DNA from: Polyodon spathula
Lineage: Eukaryota; Chordata; Actinopteri; Acipenseriformes; Polyodontidae
Direction: 5' to 3'
NCBI RefSeq assembly: GCF_017654505.1
Contig: NC_054552.1
Span: 31,384,597 to 31,448,596, forward strand
DNA: 64,000 bases
The position numbers and the translations under genes are program-made. Numbering within the stretch: position 1 is the stretch's first letter; the number at the start of each line of letters is the position of its first letter. Below the pieces are notes generated by a model. It saw nothing but the letters and a program-made list of their open reading frames with translations. It was not told the DNA's origin and did not search any database. This document shows positions 22,403 through 34,809 of this stretch, one piece after another.

Positions 22403-23790
22403 ACAGTCTCTGTCTCCCTTTCTCTGTCTGTGCTCCCTACTCAGAAACGTAGATAAAATGCAACAGAACATAGAGGCAAGAAGTAAAAACTGTTTTCTGT
22501 TATCATTTCATTGCAGCCACAACAACTGAGATCGAATAAATATGCATTGCACATATAACTACAACTGGGAAACAGTGCGTTTAGACAAATAATAATCCAT
22601 TCACATATTTAGATGTTAGAGTACATGGGCTATTACACAGAGAGCAAACTCCTTCTCAACTATAAATAAAGACAATTAAACGAGATGCGAATGTGTACAT
22701 TGGTAACAAACTACAATAAATGCAATTTATTACAAATATGTCAATCATGTTTTAGTTCTTGTTTTTTTTTACATTGATGGAACTGTATGACATGAAGTTA
22801 AAACATTTCGTATTCATAGTTTTTAGAATCGGACTAGACGTACAGAAACGGTAATGCAATGCTTTCCTGTCTCTGGCAGGATGAAGTGGAGAGGAGGAAG
22901 AGGAGGATGAAGAGGAAGAAGACTCCCGCAGCGAGGAGTTGGAGACAGGAAATGCATGTGGCTGGGAACAGAGGCAGTGCAGGGTTGCAGAAGTGTGAGA
23001 GAGGGAAGGAGAAAACGTCACAGTAAAGAGGAGCAGGGAAAGAGCAACATAGAAAACTGGACGAGAAATCCGGGGCGCGAACGATGAGGCACAGAGGAAA
23101 AAGAAGAAGCGAAAGTATAACCATCGCTTTTTGCTCATTGTATTTTACTGCGTTTTTCCATTTTTGCACATTTGCAGAAGGTCATGCGGGAATCAAAGAC
23201 ATGATGAGTGCAGAAAAAACAGCTTTGATGAAAAAACAGAAGTTATACATCAATAGATCCATACAGAACAATATACACCATCTTTATTAAAACTATCTTA
23301 GCTTATGGAGTTTTATTTTGATGTAAATGAAATACTCAGTGTCTTTATCATTGTGTAAAATACTGGCCTGTTCGAATGGTTAAAGAGCGGCTGCTACAGA
23401 GACAGAGACCGGCCCGCGAGTCACGATACGAGGGGGGCGCTGCTGGCCTGAGTGAGTGCGAACAGCCAGGCGTGCCAATGGCAACGTGAGGTTACATTTT
23501 AGATTTGCTAATGGAGGCATTATATTCTAATTAGGCAACATCCAACCAACCAGGTTTTCCGCTTATGGTTTAAAGTATTTAAATAATTGAAAAATCACTG
23601 GAATTACTGGAAAGTTCAACTCAGGCATCTGAACTTAACATGAACTATGTATGCTGCTGCTCCCTCACTGTCCACAGGATGGTGCTGTTGTTTAAGATGC
23701 AGGTCCTGAGCACAGTCTTTGTGTCTAGACACTGGTTCCACATGCTGTTCCCCCACTGTCCACAGGAGGAAACTGTTTCTCAGAACTCAG
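22403..23790. other. Region between gdpgp1 and the ttll13 remnant
   Basis: AATAAA at 22535-22540 could end gdpgp1. An acceptor-like site (CTCTGGCAG, about 22871-22879) is followed by a basic frame (ERRKRRMKRKK) that recalls the Lys/Arg-rich N-terminal stretch of TTLL6/TTLL13, but nothing of the tubulin-ligase core follows. No other coding signal. Confidence 0.4.
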
Positions 23791-26205
23791 GCCTCCTTGT
23801 TGGCTCAGGCAGAGAAGCATGAGGAAGAGCACTGTGGGGGATTCTGCAAGATCTTTCCCCGGGAGGATTCTGAGAAATAAGCCGAGTTCTTTAAGCAGAG
23901 CTGCACCCTCTTCCAGGAAACAGTGTCTTCCAAAGCCGGGGAGGAGTGCGCCAGGTAGTTCGTCTTCATAACTCAACCATAGTATGTTCAACTTGGTAAA
24001 ACACCAGTGTCTGTTTCAATGCCTGCCTGTATGCTGTGGTCTTGTGTCCCAGGAAGCAGCTAGAGGAGCTGCATCTGAAGCAGGAGCTGGAGGGATGGCC
24101 GGCTGGCCCAGGCAGAGGAGGGGGCAGGGTGAAGCACAGGGGGCTGCAGGGGGAATCAGCGGGGGAGAGAGCTCTGCTCTGCCACCACACCACCATCCCA
24201 GTGCATAGGAGCATGGTGCGCTACACAAGAAGGACATGGGTGAGGGCTCACACAGCACACACTGAACGCTTCAAGCACATTTCTTCTTGCTGCTGTGGTT
24301 GGTTCCAGTGGTTTAGTGGTGTATTGGCACTTCAGGGCTAATTTCTGTATCTTTTCAGCGACCAATGATTTAACCCTAGACTTGTGCTTGACTTATTTTG
24401 CAGCATTACTGGAAAAAAGGTCAATCTTAATTTGCTTAAATAGTAGTTTTCTGGATAATGTACGCTTGTCAGGACTCCCTTGAAATGAGATGCATCACTC
24501 AAAGTTTCTATCCTGGTTAAATAAATACATTTGAACTCTTGTATTCTAGCATAGCTCCCCTCTATTTGTGCATCTTATAACATGTTTCCATGAGCTGTCT
24601 CTGATAGGCCAGCATGGCTCTCTCTCTTGTGTCTCCCCCTGGTGGCTGGTGCAGTGTAGCTCTTGTCAGAAATTGTAGATATTGTGCCGGAGGAGGAAGC
24701 TGAGAGACTGCGTGGTCTGGAGCTGCGGGAGAACCTGGTGCGGGGGATGGGGGTAGCGGAGCTTCCTTCTGGGGAACAGAGCCCAGGGGCAGGACACACA
24801 CCCCTGGCAGGCTACTGCTCTCCAGCAATACCATCACAAATGCATTGACAAAGAGAAGGTAGGTGCAATAAGGTTGTCTACAACTACTAGTGATGCAAAC
24901 TGCACTTTGCTATAAAGACTCTGATCAAACTTAATTGCTTTCGTTGCTAAAGTGCTCGGCTTACTCCAAATGAACCGTAATCCTTTCTCCCTCTGTCCCT
25001 CTCTCTCCAGGAGCCCCGCCCACACCCATGTCGCTCCGCCCCCTGGCCAATATAACTCGCTCCCTCCTCGACACACCCAGACAAGGCCCCCTGCATGCTA
25101 TGTGCCCTGGGCAGGCCTTGCCAGCAGGGAGTGCGGAGACCCATCCCCTGGACCAAAGGGAGGGACCCGAGTCTCCTGTCCATAGGCTTGAGAGGAGTGG
25201 GGCTCCCTATGCAACTAGAAAGCCAGCCGAAACGGGAGCCAGCAGGGTGAGAGATCTGAGCCCAGTCCTGAGCCACACAGATTATGGATGCAGGTTGTGT
25301 ATGAATAATCAAATATCAGCATCTGGTTGCCGAGTGACTATTTACACACAACCAGCACTTGTAAACACAAGCCAGAGGACTGTGCTTCAGCTGCTCAAGT
25401 ATAAGCATTCCCAAGGTTACCAGGTGAAACTGCTCGGTTATTTGATTTATACATCGCTTTGGGTATTAAACAGTTGAGGGTATCTGAAAAGACCTTGAGC
25501 GTATAAAACACAGTCCACACTAGTGGGTGCTCCAGTGCTTTAATCAGTTCCTATAGGAGTTACCAGTGTGAGGGACCCTGTTTCAGTATGACAAAAATAA
25601 AAGCAGAAGATATAGCTGCTGTGCCTTTATGCTCCATTGGGAGATCAATTGTATTTTTGTGTGTCTTCTCCCTAGCTGGCTCTGTTGGAAAGAGGCTCAA
25701 TCACAGCCCTCCCAGTTTCTTCCAGCACTCTGCCAGTCTGGGATCACTACAGCCTGAGCTGGCAAGGTAGGGGCATCTGTGTCTCTGTCTGTCTGTCTGT
25801 CCAAATCTACAATGTATGTCTATATTTATCTATCATACTCTATTGTTGAGAAAATGTATCAAATACATTTACAAAAAATCTCACTCAATATATAGTGCTG
25901 TGAATGAGGTTTACATTCAAAGTAAAATAAATTCTATAATATCTTATAAATAATAATGAGCCTTAATATGAAGCAGGAAAATCGACAGTGTTCTCTATCA
26001 GCTGAAATCAAAGCAGCAGCCTCATTCGTGGATGTGTGTATTTCACCAGGGCCTCTTTCAGTGTGTGTTCAAACCACACGAAGGCTCAGCTGAGCAGGGA
26101 GTGGGACGGCTGTTTCAGGTTGAAGCCCCAGGAGGAGAGAGTGAGCAGCTGTGGAAGAGGCTGCTGAAGACAGCCAGCACTCCTTTAGAGCACTTTCCTC
26201 CCTAA
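23791..26205 (+). pseudogene. ttll13: TTLL13-like tubulin polyglutamylase, decayed 3' remnant
   Basis: TTLL13 adds glutamate chains to tubulin with an ATP-grasp core; that core is absent here. The C-terminal exons remain: 23791-23954 (AEFFKQSCTLFQETVSSKAG...ECAR, matching ARFFKHNGSLFQETAASKAR in mammals), 24053-24239 (KQLEELHLKQE ... LQGESAGE ... TRRTW) and 24660-24858 (SEIVDIVPEEEAERLRGLEL). Likely further exons lie near 25010-25245, 25676-25769 and 26050-26205 (ending LEHFPP and TAA). Lesions: TAA at 23878-23880 replaces the Tyr of EKYARFF, and the frame of the third exon meets TGA before its donor while another frame (HHKCIDKEK) stays open. The position after gdpgp1 matches human gene order. 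The first three exons are convincing; the later ones are inference. Confidence 0.65.
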
Positions 26206-26568
26206 TGGCACTTTCTGTAAAGCTATGAATAGTAGTATTACCACACATTTGTTTTTTAAATTATGTTAAAATAAAGCCTATTTATAAAGTGTTATAGTAG
26301 TGATGTCATTACAACTGCATTGTACTAGCGGGCTTACTGATTTTGACGTATATTTTGACGTACTGCTTTTAATACTAACCGTTATATGATTAGTAAGAGC
26401 GAGTTGTTGACTATGTGGCTGAGTAAGTTGATAACTGGCAGCAAGAGTGTGTAAAGGGGTTGGTTTCAAAGAGTAGCTTGTCAGATTCCCTTAAGGAACC
26501 ATATTGATGGTTACCTCAGATCCTCCAAAATCCTCAGACTCTGCTCACATGACAGTAGGATACACCAT

Positions 26569-26956
26569 GCTGCCTCCAATCCACGCTGCCTCAAATCCAT
26601 CCTGCCTCCAATCCACGCTGTCTCCAATCCACACTGCCTCAAATCCATGCTGCCTCCAATCCATGCTGCCTCCAATCCACGCTGCCTCCAATCCACACTG
26701 CCTCAAATCCATCCTGCCTCCAATCCATGCTGCCTCCAATCCACGCTGCCTCCAATCCACACTACCTCCAATCCACGCTGCCTCCAATCCACGCTGCCTC
26801 CAATCCACGCTGCCTCCAATCCACGCTATCTCCAATCCATACTGTCTCCAATCCACGCTTCCTCCAATCCACGCTGCCTCCAATCCATGCCTCCAATCCA
26901 CACTGTCTCAAATCCACACTGCCTCCAATCCATGCTTTCTCTAATCCATGCTATCT
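26569..26956. repeat. 16-bp tandem array, about 24 units
   Basis: The unit is CTGCCTCCAATCCACG with variants (TCTCAAATCC, TTTC, TATC). It lacks stops in several frames on both strands and so yields spurious open frames of 80-146 codons. Confidence 0.95.
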
Positions 26957-27450
26957 CAAATTAGTATTTTTCTTAACCACCAATATAAACAAATGACTTT
27001 CCCTGTCCAAATGACCCTCTTAAGAGAGATGAAATCGTAGGCTTCAGAGCTCACTTATTTATCCCACAATTTTTTTTTAAAGTTTGTACCACTATTGTTT
27101 TGCCTGTTTTACTGTAGTCTGCATGCTTTAAAATTATAGCGAAGTTTGACTGTTTGCTTAGTATCCCATGTGACATCCAAAAAGGTCATTTCAGCTCAGC
27201 GGTGACTTATGGGTCAAAACATATTAATTAAGCATATCAGACAATAGGGGAAGCAGCTGGTTGCTAAGGTTTTAAAATAAAATACATGCTTACTGTAGCA
27301 GGTGTTTCTTTCAGAACTGCACTTGTGGCTTTATAACGAATGTAAGCCCACAACAGGCAAGATTTAAAGTACTAGGTTCTGTGTTTTTGTTTTTTAACAT
27401 GGACAAAGTGACTGTGACAATGGTAGAGCTTGCAGCGATGACAATAACTA
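26957..27450. other. Noncoding gap between the 16-bp array and the CACTA element
   Basis: AT-rich sequence with no recognised feature. Its last three bases (CTA, 27448-27450) are the left target-site duplicate of the following transposon. Confidence 0.6.
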
Positions 27451-28768
27451 CACTATGTAACACAATTTTTTTCCTGGGTAGTAAGTGTTATTTCCTAATT
27501 GCTTATGCCTCAAAAGTATAGAAAATGGCTATTATTCCCCACAGACTTTGCTTTTGTGACCAGGACAGTGATATTTTGAAATTTACCTATTTCCAATGAG
27601 AAAACGGTCTTTTCGTTCACATAAAGTCAGAAAAAAACAACATATGAATCCAAATTAACATGTGTTTATACTAAAGTAATACAAAAATGACTACAAAAGA
27701 TTCAGAATTTAGTAGTTTTTCGGGATTTACGATTATACTGTAAATCACTTTCACGAATCAGCCCTCATATGTAGTCTCCCATTATGTTCTCGTTATACTG
27801 TCTTTGGTAGCGGCGTTCAAAGTCCAGTATATCCTGGTGGAAGCACTCGCTTGCTCCTCCGAGTACGCTCCCATGTTCTCCTCAAATTTATCAAGATGAG
27901 CATCAAGGATATGGACTTTGAGGGACATCCCACAGCCCATTGTGCCGTAGTTCTTCACCAGAGTCTCAACCAGCTCCACATAGTTTTCGGCCTTGTGATT
28001 GCCCAGGAAGCCCCGAACCACTGCGACAAAGCTGTTCCAAGCTGCTTTCTCCTTACTAGTGAGCTTCTTGGGGAATTCATTGCACTCCAGGATCTTCTTT
28101 ATCTGTGGTCCGACGAAGACACTGGCTTTGACCTTTGCCTCTGACAGCTTAGGGAAGAAGTCTTGAAGGTACTTGAAGGCTGCCGACTCCTTATCTAGAG
28201 CTCTGACAAATTGTTTCATAAAGCCCAATTTGATGTGCAGTGGTGGCATCAGCACCTTCCGGGGATCCACCAGTGGCTCCCACTTGACGTTGTTCCTCCC
28301 CACAGAGAACTCGGTCCGCTGTGGCCAGTCCCGCCTGTGGTAGTGCGCCTTGGTGTCCCTGCTGTCCCAAAGGCAAAGATAGCAGGGAAACTTGGTAAAA
28401 CCGCTTTGGGGACCCATCAGGAATGCCACCATTGCAGCCTCTTGATGCCATCTCAGAAAAATGCAGATATGTATCCACTGGAACTATCCGCTGGAACTAA
28501 ACTGAACTGAACTGGTGGGCTTAAGGCCCCTGTATTTATACTACTATTTATATTACTAGAAAGTTCTAGAAGTTACTCCAAGTTTACTCAGCACTGAATC
28601 TATCTGGAATGTTCTGGAAAATAGGTAAATTTCAAAATATCACTGTCCTGGTCACAAAAGCAAAGTCTGTGGGGAATAATAGCCATTTTCTATACTTTTG
28701 AGGCATAAGCAATTAGGAAATAACACTTACTACCCAGGAACCAAAAAAACAAAATTTGTTACACGGTG
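27451..28768 (-). mobile_element. CACTA-type DNA transposon, 1,318 bp, with 3-bp target duplication
   Basis: The left end is CACTATGTAACACAA and the right end, read inward on the other strand, is CACCGTGTAACAA. The inverted ends continue for about 145 bp (ACTTACTACCCAGGAA, GGAATAATAGCCATTTTC). It is flanked by CTA at 27448-27450 and 28769-28771. CACTR termini with a 3-bp duplication are the hallmark of EnSpm/CACTA elements. It holds one decayed minus-strand ORF. A deletion derivative is at 50204-50484. Confidence 0.85.
27782..28432 (-). pseudogene. Decayed transposon ORF inside the CACTA element
   Basis: The 216 residues include FTKFPCYLCLWDSRDTKAHY, MPPLHIKLGFMKQFV, FVGPQIKKILE, FLGNHKAENYVELV and MSLKVHILDAHLDKF. 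I recall this conserved block from many unnamed arthropod and fish transposon-derived proteins, usually followed by a SDEHGERFHQDI-like motif. Here that motif is lost: after NMGAYSEEQ the frame shifts (a +1 frame resumes FHQDILDFERRYQ) and a stop follows. The N-terminus is also short, with an alternative frame open upstream. Transposase or accessory role is not established. Confidence 0.7.
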
Positions 28769-28771
28769 CTA

Positions 28772-31504
28772 TCAATTAACACAGGTCTGACACTCCCACT
28801 GAGGCAGCCAGTCGAGTGTCTACCTGACTGGGAAGGGCTGTTAAATATCACTCATCACACCAGCATTATGTTGAATTCCTTGATAAGAACAGAAAATGTC
28901 ACTGTGACAGCGTAAGACCTGCCCGTGTAAATAGTGGTGTGAGTGTAAGTTTGGCAGGGATGGGGTTAAATCTATCACAGCTAACAATCGCGTGTGGCCA
29001 TGCCTTAATTAGGTAATTGGGTGCTAATTGGGGAATGGCCAGTAAAAGCCTTTGGTTGAAGGAGGCATGTAGGGTGTGTTTGTACTGTGGGTTTTACTGT
29101 GGTTTTGAGACTATTTAATGAATGTCATTGCCTAGGCTACTTTGTAATTGTTTGGAACATTTGTAATTGGCATCTCCCTGCTATTTTAATTTTCTCTTCA
29201 ACTATACTGTTCTGATAGCTCAGTCTAATTTTGTTAACCGCAAACCTATCAAATTCAATAAATACAGCTTGTGTTTGGCAATTGACTGCTTAAACAAAGC
29301 TTAGATACTGTAAAAAAAAAAAAAAACATTTTTTTTTAAAATAAATCAAAATAAAGCTAAAGTTGCAGGACTTGTACATCTGCTCAAATTTCAAAGAAAA
29401 TGTATCTTGTAATTCACTAAAAATTCTGCAGCACATGTAAACTCAGGAAACAATGTTAGTGGAAGATTAATATTTTATTGAACTTGCTGCAGAGTAAAAC
29501 TCCATTGTGGTTTGGTTCATGTAACAATAACAATTAATCTTCTTTTCTAAATCCTGGTAGATTTTCGAATTTGATCTGCAGGCAGGTAAAGACACTGCTG
29601 TTTTTGTTGTTTACGTTCAGATTGTGCCGATGGGGATGGTTTAAAGACAGAATTTGTGTTCGGGACATGTTTAAAATATGCTTAAGCAGTTTGTTAATGC
29701 CCGGGAGACAGCCAGGATTAGGAAGTCTAGGCAGATGCACATGTGTACGGGCACAGAGCACTATCAGGTTCTAAGTTCAGGTAAACGCTCTTAGTTGGCT
29801 TGGTGTTTTTCTAATATTTTCACCGCAGGTACTGTCTGTACCACCCATGGCTAGGCTTTATTGAAGAGAGGAATAAGTTGCAGCTGGCAAGTTTACCAGC
29901 AGTGTTGTGTGATGCTCTGCTGTTACAGACTCGAGCGATGGAGGTGGTATAAGGTTGATTGCTCTATGACCACGAATGCAGATGAGCCCGGCTGCATTGC
30001 ATAGTGTTAAGAAGCAGGCTTGCAATGTGCATGGTTACCAGTATGCTTGGTTTTGATTAGTTCAATAATACATACTGTATTGTTTAGAAAACAAAGCCTG
30101 CATTCTCCCTTATGAGAGCTTGATGAGTTATGTTTCCATACTTTGACAAACAATAAAAATACAAGCAATAATGGTAAACGCCAAATGTAATATTTTCGAC
30201 CTGTGCAACAGAGCGCTGTCGCAGTGTTTCAACAGAGCCACACTTTGCAATACATGCCACTTCTGGTAGGAGTTATGCAATCAACTCAATCAGCCACTCG
30301 AAAGCTTTTTTTCAAAACTGTCTGTGGTATTTGTACTCATTAATCACATTTAGTCAAAAGCTTATTTCTTTCAGCACGTTGAATGGCTATGTTTAGACAT
30401 GGTGTATAATCACTGTTCCTAGAAATTGTGAATGATGTACAAGAAAAATGACCTGCAAGCCTGTAAGGGAAATTCCCTACAGCGGTGCCAGAAAAATCGA
30501 AGAAAACGATGGCTACTGACATGGCTGCACAGCCCCTTTCAAATCCGTATTGTCTGTGTACACCTGCTATGAATACTCAGAAGTCCCGAAATGAAACATC
30601 TGCCATGCTTCTGTGTGGTTTGGAGACTTGGGTGCGTTTCTCCTCTCTGAATAAACTGTGCTATTCATGATTTAGAGCAATCTAGATTAGGAGTTTGAGA
30701 ATTTACCCTGTTGCTTGTGCCACTGTCAGTGCAAAGTTTCTTGTTGCTTAAGTTTCTTTGCTGATGCAGTGTTGAGAAAGTATATCTGAACTGCGGTCTT
30801 ACCAACATTAGTGGTTGACTGCAGGTCACATGTGTTTCTAATAGGGGTTATGCTTGTGTGTGTGAGGATTCTTGCTGAGCCCTGAAGTTGCCACACAGGC
30901 GTTCATGTGACTGCCTCTCTATCTCCAGATCAGTGCCTCACGCAATAGCACGCTCGAAAAGACCAGGACACACCCCAGCAGCATGGTTTGCTCCCTTTGT
31001 TTAAGATATCTATCTCACTCATCATCTGATCAGCCATCGCAGATATACTGTGTACAATAAAACAGAGATAGATTCGCTTGGCTCCAAATACATATTTACA
31101 GAAGATCGAGGTGGGGGGTCCTCATAGCTGAAATAGTTCCATATGAACTTCTCAACTCTGGAGGACATTTCAAGTTTTCAGTCATTTGTCTTACTAGCTC
31201 AGAAATCATTGAAAGTGTAATAGCCCAGAGGCTGGGTGCAAACCGGCGACCCCACACACCGCAAGTGAGCGCCATACTCACAATGCAAAAGAGCCAGGTT
31301 CGTCTGCATTCGTGGTTTATAAACATTTTATACCTTCTCACACCTCACCAACTGTGGTCAGAATCCATAACACCAGTGTATCACACAACACTGATCTGTT
31401 ACAAAAGCAATAAATCTAAATGTACCTACCACGCTCACTCGATATTTAACCATTCGATAATTCATGGATTCGGGTCATTCACGGTTAATCCATGTTGACA
31501 CTAA
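28772..31504. other. Noncoding stretch with a SINE-like copy
   Basis: No exon with splice signals or homology was recognised. It contains poly-A near 29310-29325 and the SINE-like copy at 29901-30045. Confidence 0.6.
29901..30045 (+). mobile_element. SINE-like repeat, copy 1
   Basis: It shares TGTGTGATGC..CTGCTGTTACAGA, GGCTGCATTGCATAGTG..TTAAGA and a following GTAGGAGTTATGC (about 30264) with 60501-60660. The CATAGTGGTTAAGAG form in the second copy resembles a tRNA A box, suggesting a tRNA-derived SINE. Confidence 0.5.
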
Positions 31505-32113
31505 CTGTATCAGTGCCTGTGACAAAGTGCCCGCCCCTGTGTATATTATCTGTTATGTGTTGCGTGTGGTATGTTTAAATGTTGTTGTATAGATATTGGT
31601 ACACGGGATATAAACTGGTTTGTGTAACACGAGTGTTTAAAATGTATATGTGTATTTAGGCACGAGGATTGCACAACACTTCACGTGCAAGTAAAATGTA
31701 GTAATATGTGAGCACGGGGAATTGCACTTTATTAATTCACGTGCTGGGATTCAAGTGAATAATTAATTTGTAATTGAATCCCAGCACAACAGTATATATA
31801 GATGCACGTTGTGATATACTCGCGGTTGGGTGTTTGGTGAGTGGAGAACGGGATGGGAGACGGAGGAAATAATAAGTATAATAATAACATAAAGTATCTG
31901 CTCACCGTATTTTTGTTTAGTACTGGTCTGTTTTTGTTTGTCTTTTTATTTTGGCGTAGAGTGCCGTGTTTCTGTTTGTTTAAACCCTTTTATTTACAAT
32001 AAACCGGCGCAAGCAAGCGCCATCATCATTTCAACTCATCTGTCCTGTCTGTGTATTTCATTCCTCTTCCTGGTTCTGACACCGCTCACTTCGGCCGTCT
32101 CTGTATCAGTGCC
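31505..32113 (+). mobile_element. Retroelement or LTR-like insertion with 13-bp flanking repeats
   Basis: A 583-bp segment (31518-32100) starting TGTGACAAAGTGCCCG is flanked by perfect 13-bp direct repeats CTGTATCAGTGCC (31505-31517 and 32101-32113). Inside are a TATA-like AGTATATATAGATG (about 31790) and AATAAA (about 32000), as in an LTR. The 13-bp duplication suits target-primed insertion better than LTR integration (4-6 bp). Class unresolved. Confidence 0.5.
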
Positions 32114-33394
32114 CTTCACTGTCTCTTTGATACAGGTTCACTTCACCAGTTACATGCATCCCACGTTTTAGCATTCACAGCAAAATGCTGTGATCACATT
32201 TTTATTCAACACGGGAAACTATTTTCACCAGTTTTTTATTATTATGATTTATTTAATAAAAACACAGACAACTGGACTTCAGTTTAAGTTCCAAGTGGAA
32301 AAGAGAGCTTCTTAACAGAAAGGCATAGTGTAACACCACCTGTTACTTTGATTCACAATCTAAGGAAAGGTCACATGACCTCTCAGGATACAGACGAGGC
32401 CATTTTAAATGGGCTTTTCACGCAGGTCCTTTTTTCTGTCTACCACCCAAACCATCCCAGGTAAAAACAAGGCCTTTTAAAATGTCACTGCATTATGTTT
32501 AAAATGGATCATTGAGCCAATTTCTATTTATTATTAACTAAACTAAAATAAATGAGCGTTCTAATAGCGTGCGCTGCAGGCCAGCCTTTCCACTGTTGAT
32601 GGTATGTTTTGATCTTATTGTTTTGGATTGAGTTTGTGCATTTGTTGTATTTGCACATATCTTTTTGTTTTAGACCCACACAGCTGGGTTCTGTTTACAA
32701 CTTTGCATGTCAAGTTTGTTTATACAACATGAAGCACTAAGGATAATGGTGAACATGGCTGGAGTGGTTTGTTTGTGGTCATCTGCTTGCTTAGCCTCCC
32801 TAAGAGAATGTTGTTTTAGTCAATCTGTCAGGACCCTGTGTGTTAATAACCTGCAGTGTATCAATAAACTGAAACTCATTTACTGGCACTTTGGAGAGAC
32901 GTGACCTTAAGAGACAAGGACCTCACACAGAGCCTAAGGGCTTAAGCTTTATAGCAAGGCATGTTTGCCCCTTTTTGCCTGGGAAGGGATTAGCGTTGGT
33001 TTCCTGCAAGAAGTCACCTTGGCTTCAGTGCAATATGCGTCTGGAAACACGTCCTTGTTTAATGTTCTGGGTAGTTCTGTGGTTATAGGAATGCAGGTTC
33101 TTTCCCAGAGAGCTTCTTAGACAATGGGGCTCGGCGATCACGTGACCACCCACTTAAACAGCTGCTCCCTCTAAAGAGTGCATGGTTTGGATCGCTGGTA
33201 AAATTGATCGTTCTGCTGCTACTGTATGGAAACCCTCACAGGCCATGTCTGAATGACTTACTGTTTGTCTTCACGGCATGCAGCTTGTTCAACGGCACCA
33301 ATCAATGTAGTGTTAACTAGTTCCTTCATGGTTCCTTGTGTAGGCTGTGCTTGAGATATACTTATAATTAATGTAAAGAGCTGGGGCCGATCTA

Positions 33395-33533
33395 GGGATG
33401 CACACAAGGCTCCTACTGCATAGCAGTTTCACCCATTCCAGGTTTTAATACGAGCTTGATTAACCCTGGTGTATAGGTAACAAGCTGAGGTGTGATCAAA
33501 CTGCTTTGCACCAGGAGTCTTATTCCCATCCCT
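33395..33533. mobile_element. Foldback MITE, copy 3
   Basis: Starts GGGATGCACACAAGGCTCCT and ends CAGGAGTCTTATTCCCATCC. Inverted ends include GCATAGCAGTTTCACCCATT and the matching ATCAAACTGCTTTGCACC. Confidence 0.75.
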
Positions 33534-34435
33534 GCTGTTCTCTTACACAGATTGATATGCAGATAAAGGGGTATGAAGAGTGATAGGAGCGGTACGCTCT
33601 CTCACAAAATATTTACCGGTGGAATTCAAATGACGCTACTTGTGACTTCAGCATCAAGCTGCTCAGATCTGTATCACACGGCTGTGGAATTTCTATGTAT
33701 TTTATTGGCTGACTAAACGATGTGTCACCTGAGAGTCATGAGACTGTAAATGAAACTGATGCTTGCAAGACCGCAACTGACAATAGCACTGATAAAGATT
33801 AAAATGCAACTCTTTCAGCAATAACTAGCAGTAATTAAAATATTTATATATTTGCTATTTCTACTTCATCCCTAGTCTCAGTCCCAACCTTTACCTAATC
33901 AATATTAACAGTTACTAAGGAATACCGATAATTACCTACTTACTGTTTACCCAAAGACTCCAATATTAACTTTGGATAGGTGGCTAGAAAAAAAAAAAAC
34001 AAAAAAAAAATCCCTATAAATCTATTCACAGTAACTAAATCGTGTGTGATCATCACATTTTAAAACATAATTGTCAATGGCAACCATGTGGTTTTGAACT
34101 CTGTAAATCACACATTATTTAGGTAGTGTGGCTAGGGCACAAGTCATTCAAATAGACAGATGTAGGTGATATCAGTACCTGGCCTCAATAACAGTATCAG
34201 TGAAGCTTCAGTAATGAAAATTGTAATAGCAGTCATACTACAGTGTAACGTAACTCAACACATTAACATGTTTAGTCTGTTTATTCTGAATAATTAAGCA
34301 GTTGTCACAGGTACAAATACAGAAACATACTATGTAACTTTTCTTTTTTTCCAACAAATGGGGTCGCTAAAAGTGGTTCAAAATACAAGAATAATGATTG
34401 CATGACAAACAAATGTGCAACTGACGTGTAATTGA

Positions 34436-34535
34436 TCGATTCTGTGGTATAATTACAATTGCGCAGGTGTGTCAATGTTTAATTGCAATTAATTACAAAT
34501 TGCACGAATTTCAATTTTAATTGAGCCCAGGTCTA
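34436..34535. repeat. AATTACAAT-rich interspersed fragment
   Basis: Ends TTGAGCCCAGGTCTAGG, related to the element in unc45a intron 16. Confidence 0.45.
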
Positions 34536-34775
34536 GGTGATATAGATCTTCTTACATTTATATGTGATTTCCCAGACTGGAGAGTAATCTGCAATTGTAC
34601 AAAATAAGGTAATCAAGAAAATGGTACAGCTTATCACTGATTTAATGATGCAGGTTAGGCTGATCAGGTGATGTGACGCCATCAACACTACTGTGGGAAC
34701 AACACTATTGCAAACAGTCCACCAGAACTGGGGAAAAAGCCAAAGGTAATGGAGGCAAGTGAGACAGACCAAATG

Positions 34776-34809
34776 GAGGGGGAGGGGGGGGAGGGGGAGG
34801 GGGGGGGGC
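34776..34809. repeat. G-rich tract
   Basis: Runs of 5-9 G separated by single A on the plus strand; potential G-quadruplex. Confidence 0.9.

Noticed and set aside
22752..23169. Ser/Leu-rich minus-strand frames
   Set aside because: Antisense of a GAGGAA-rich purine tract; no homology and no start context.
26504..26996. Open frames with a PPIHAASNP or GLEAAWIGG periodic peptide
   Set aside because: Products of the 16-bp array on both strands.
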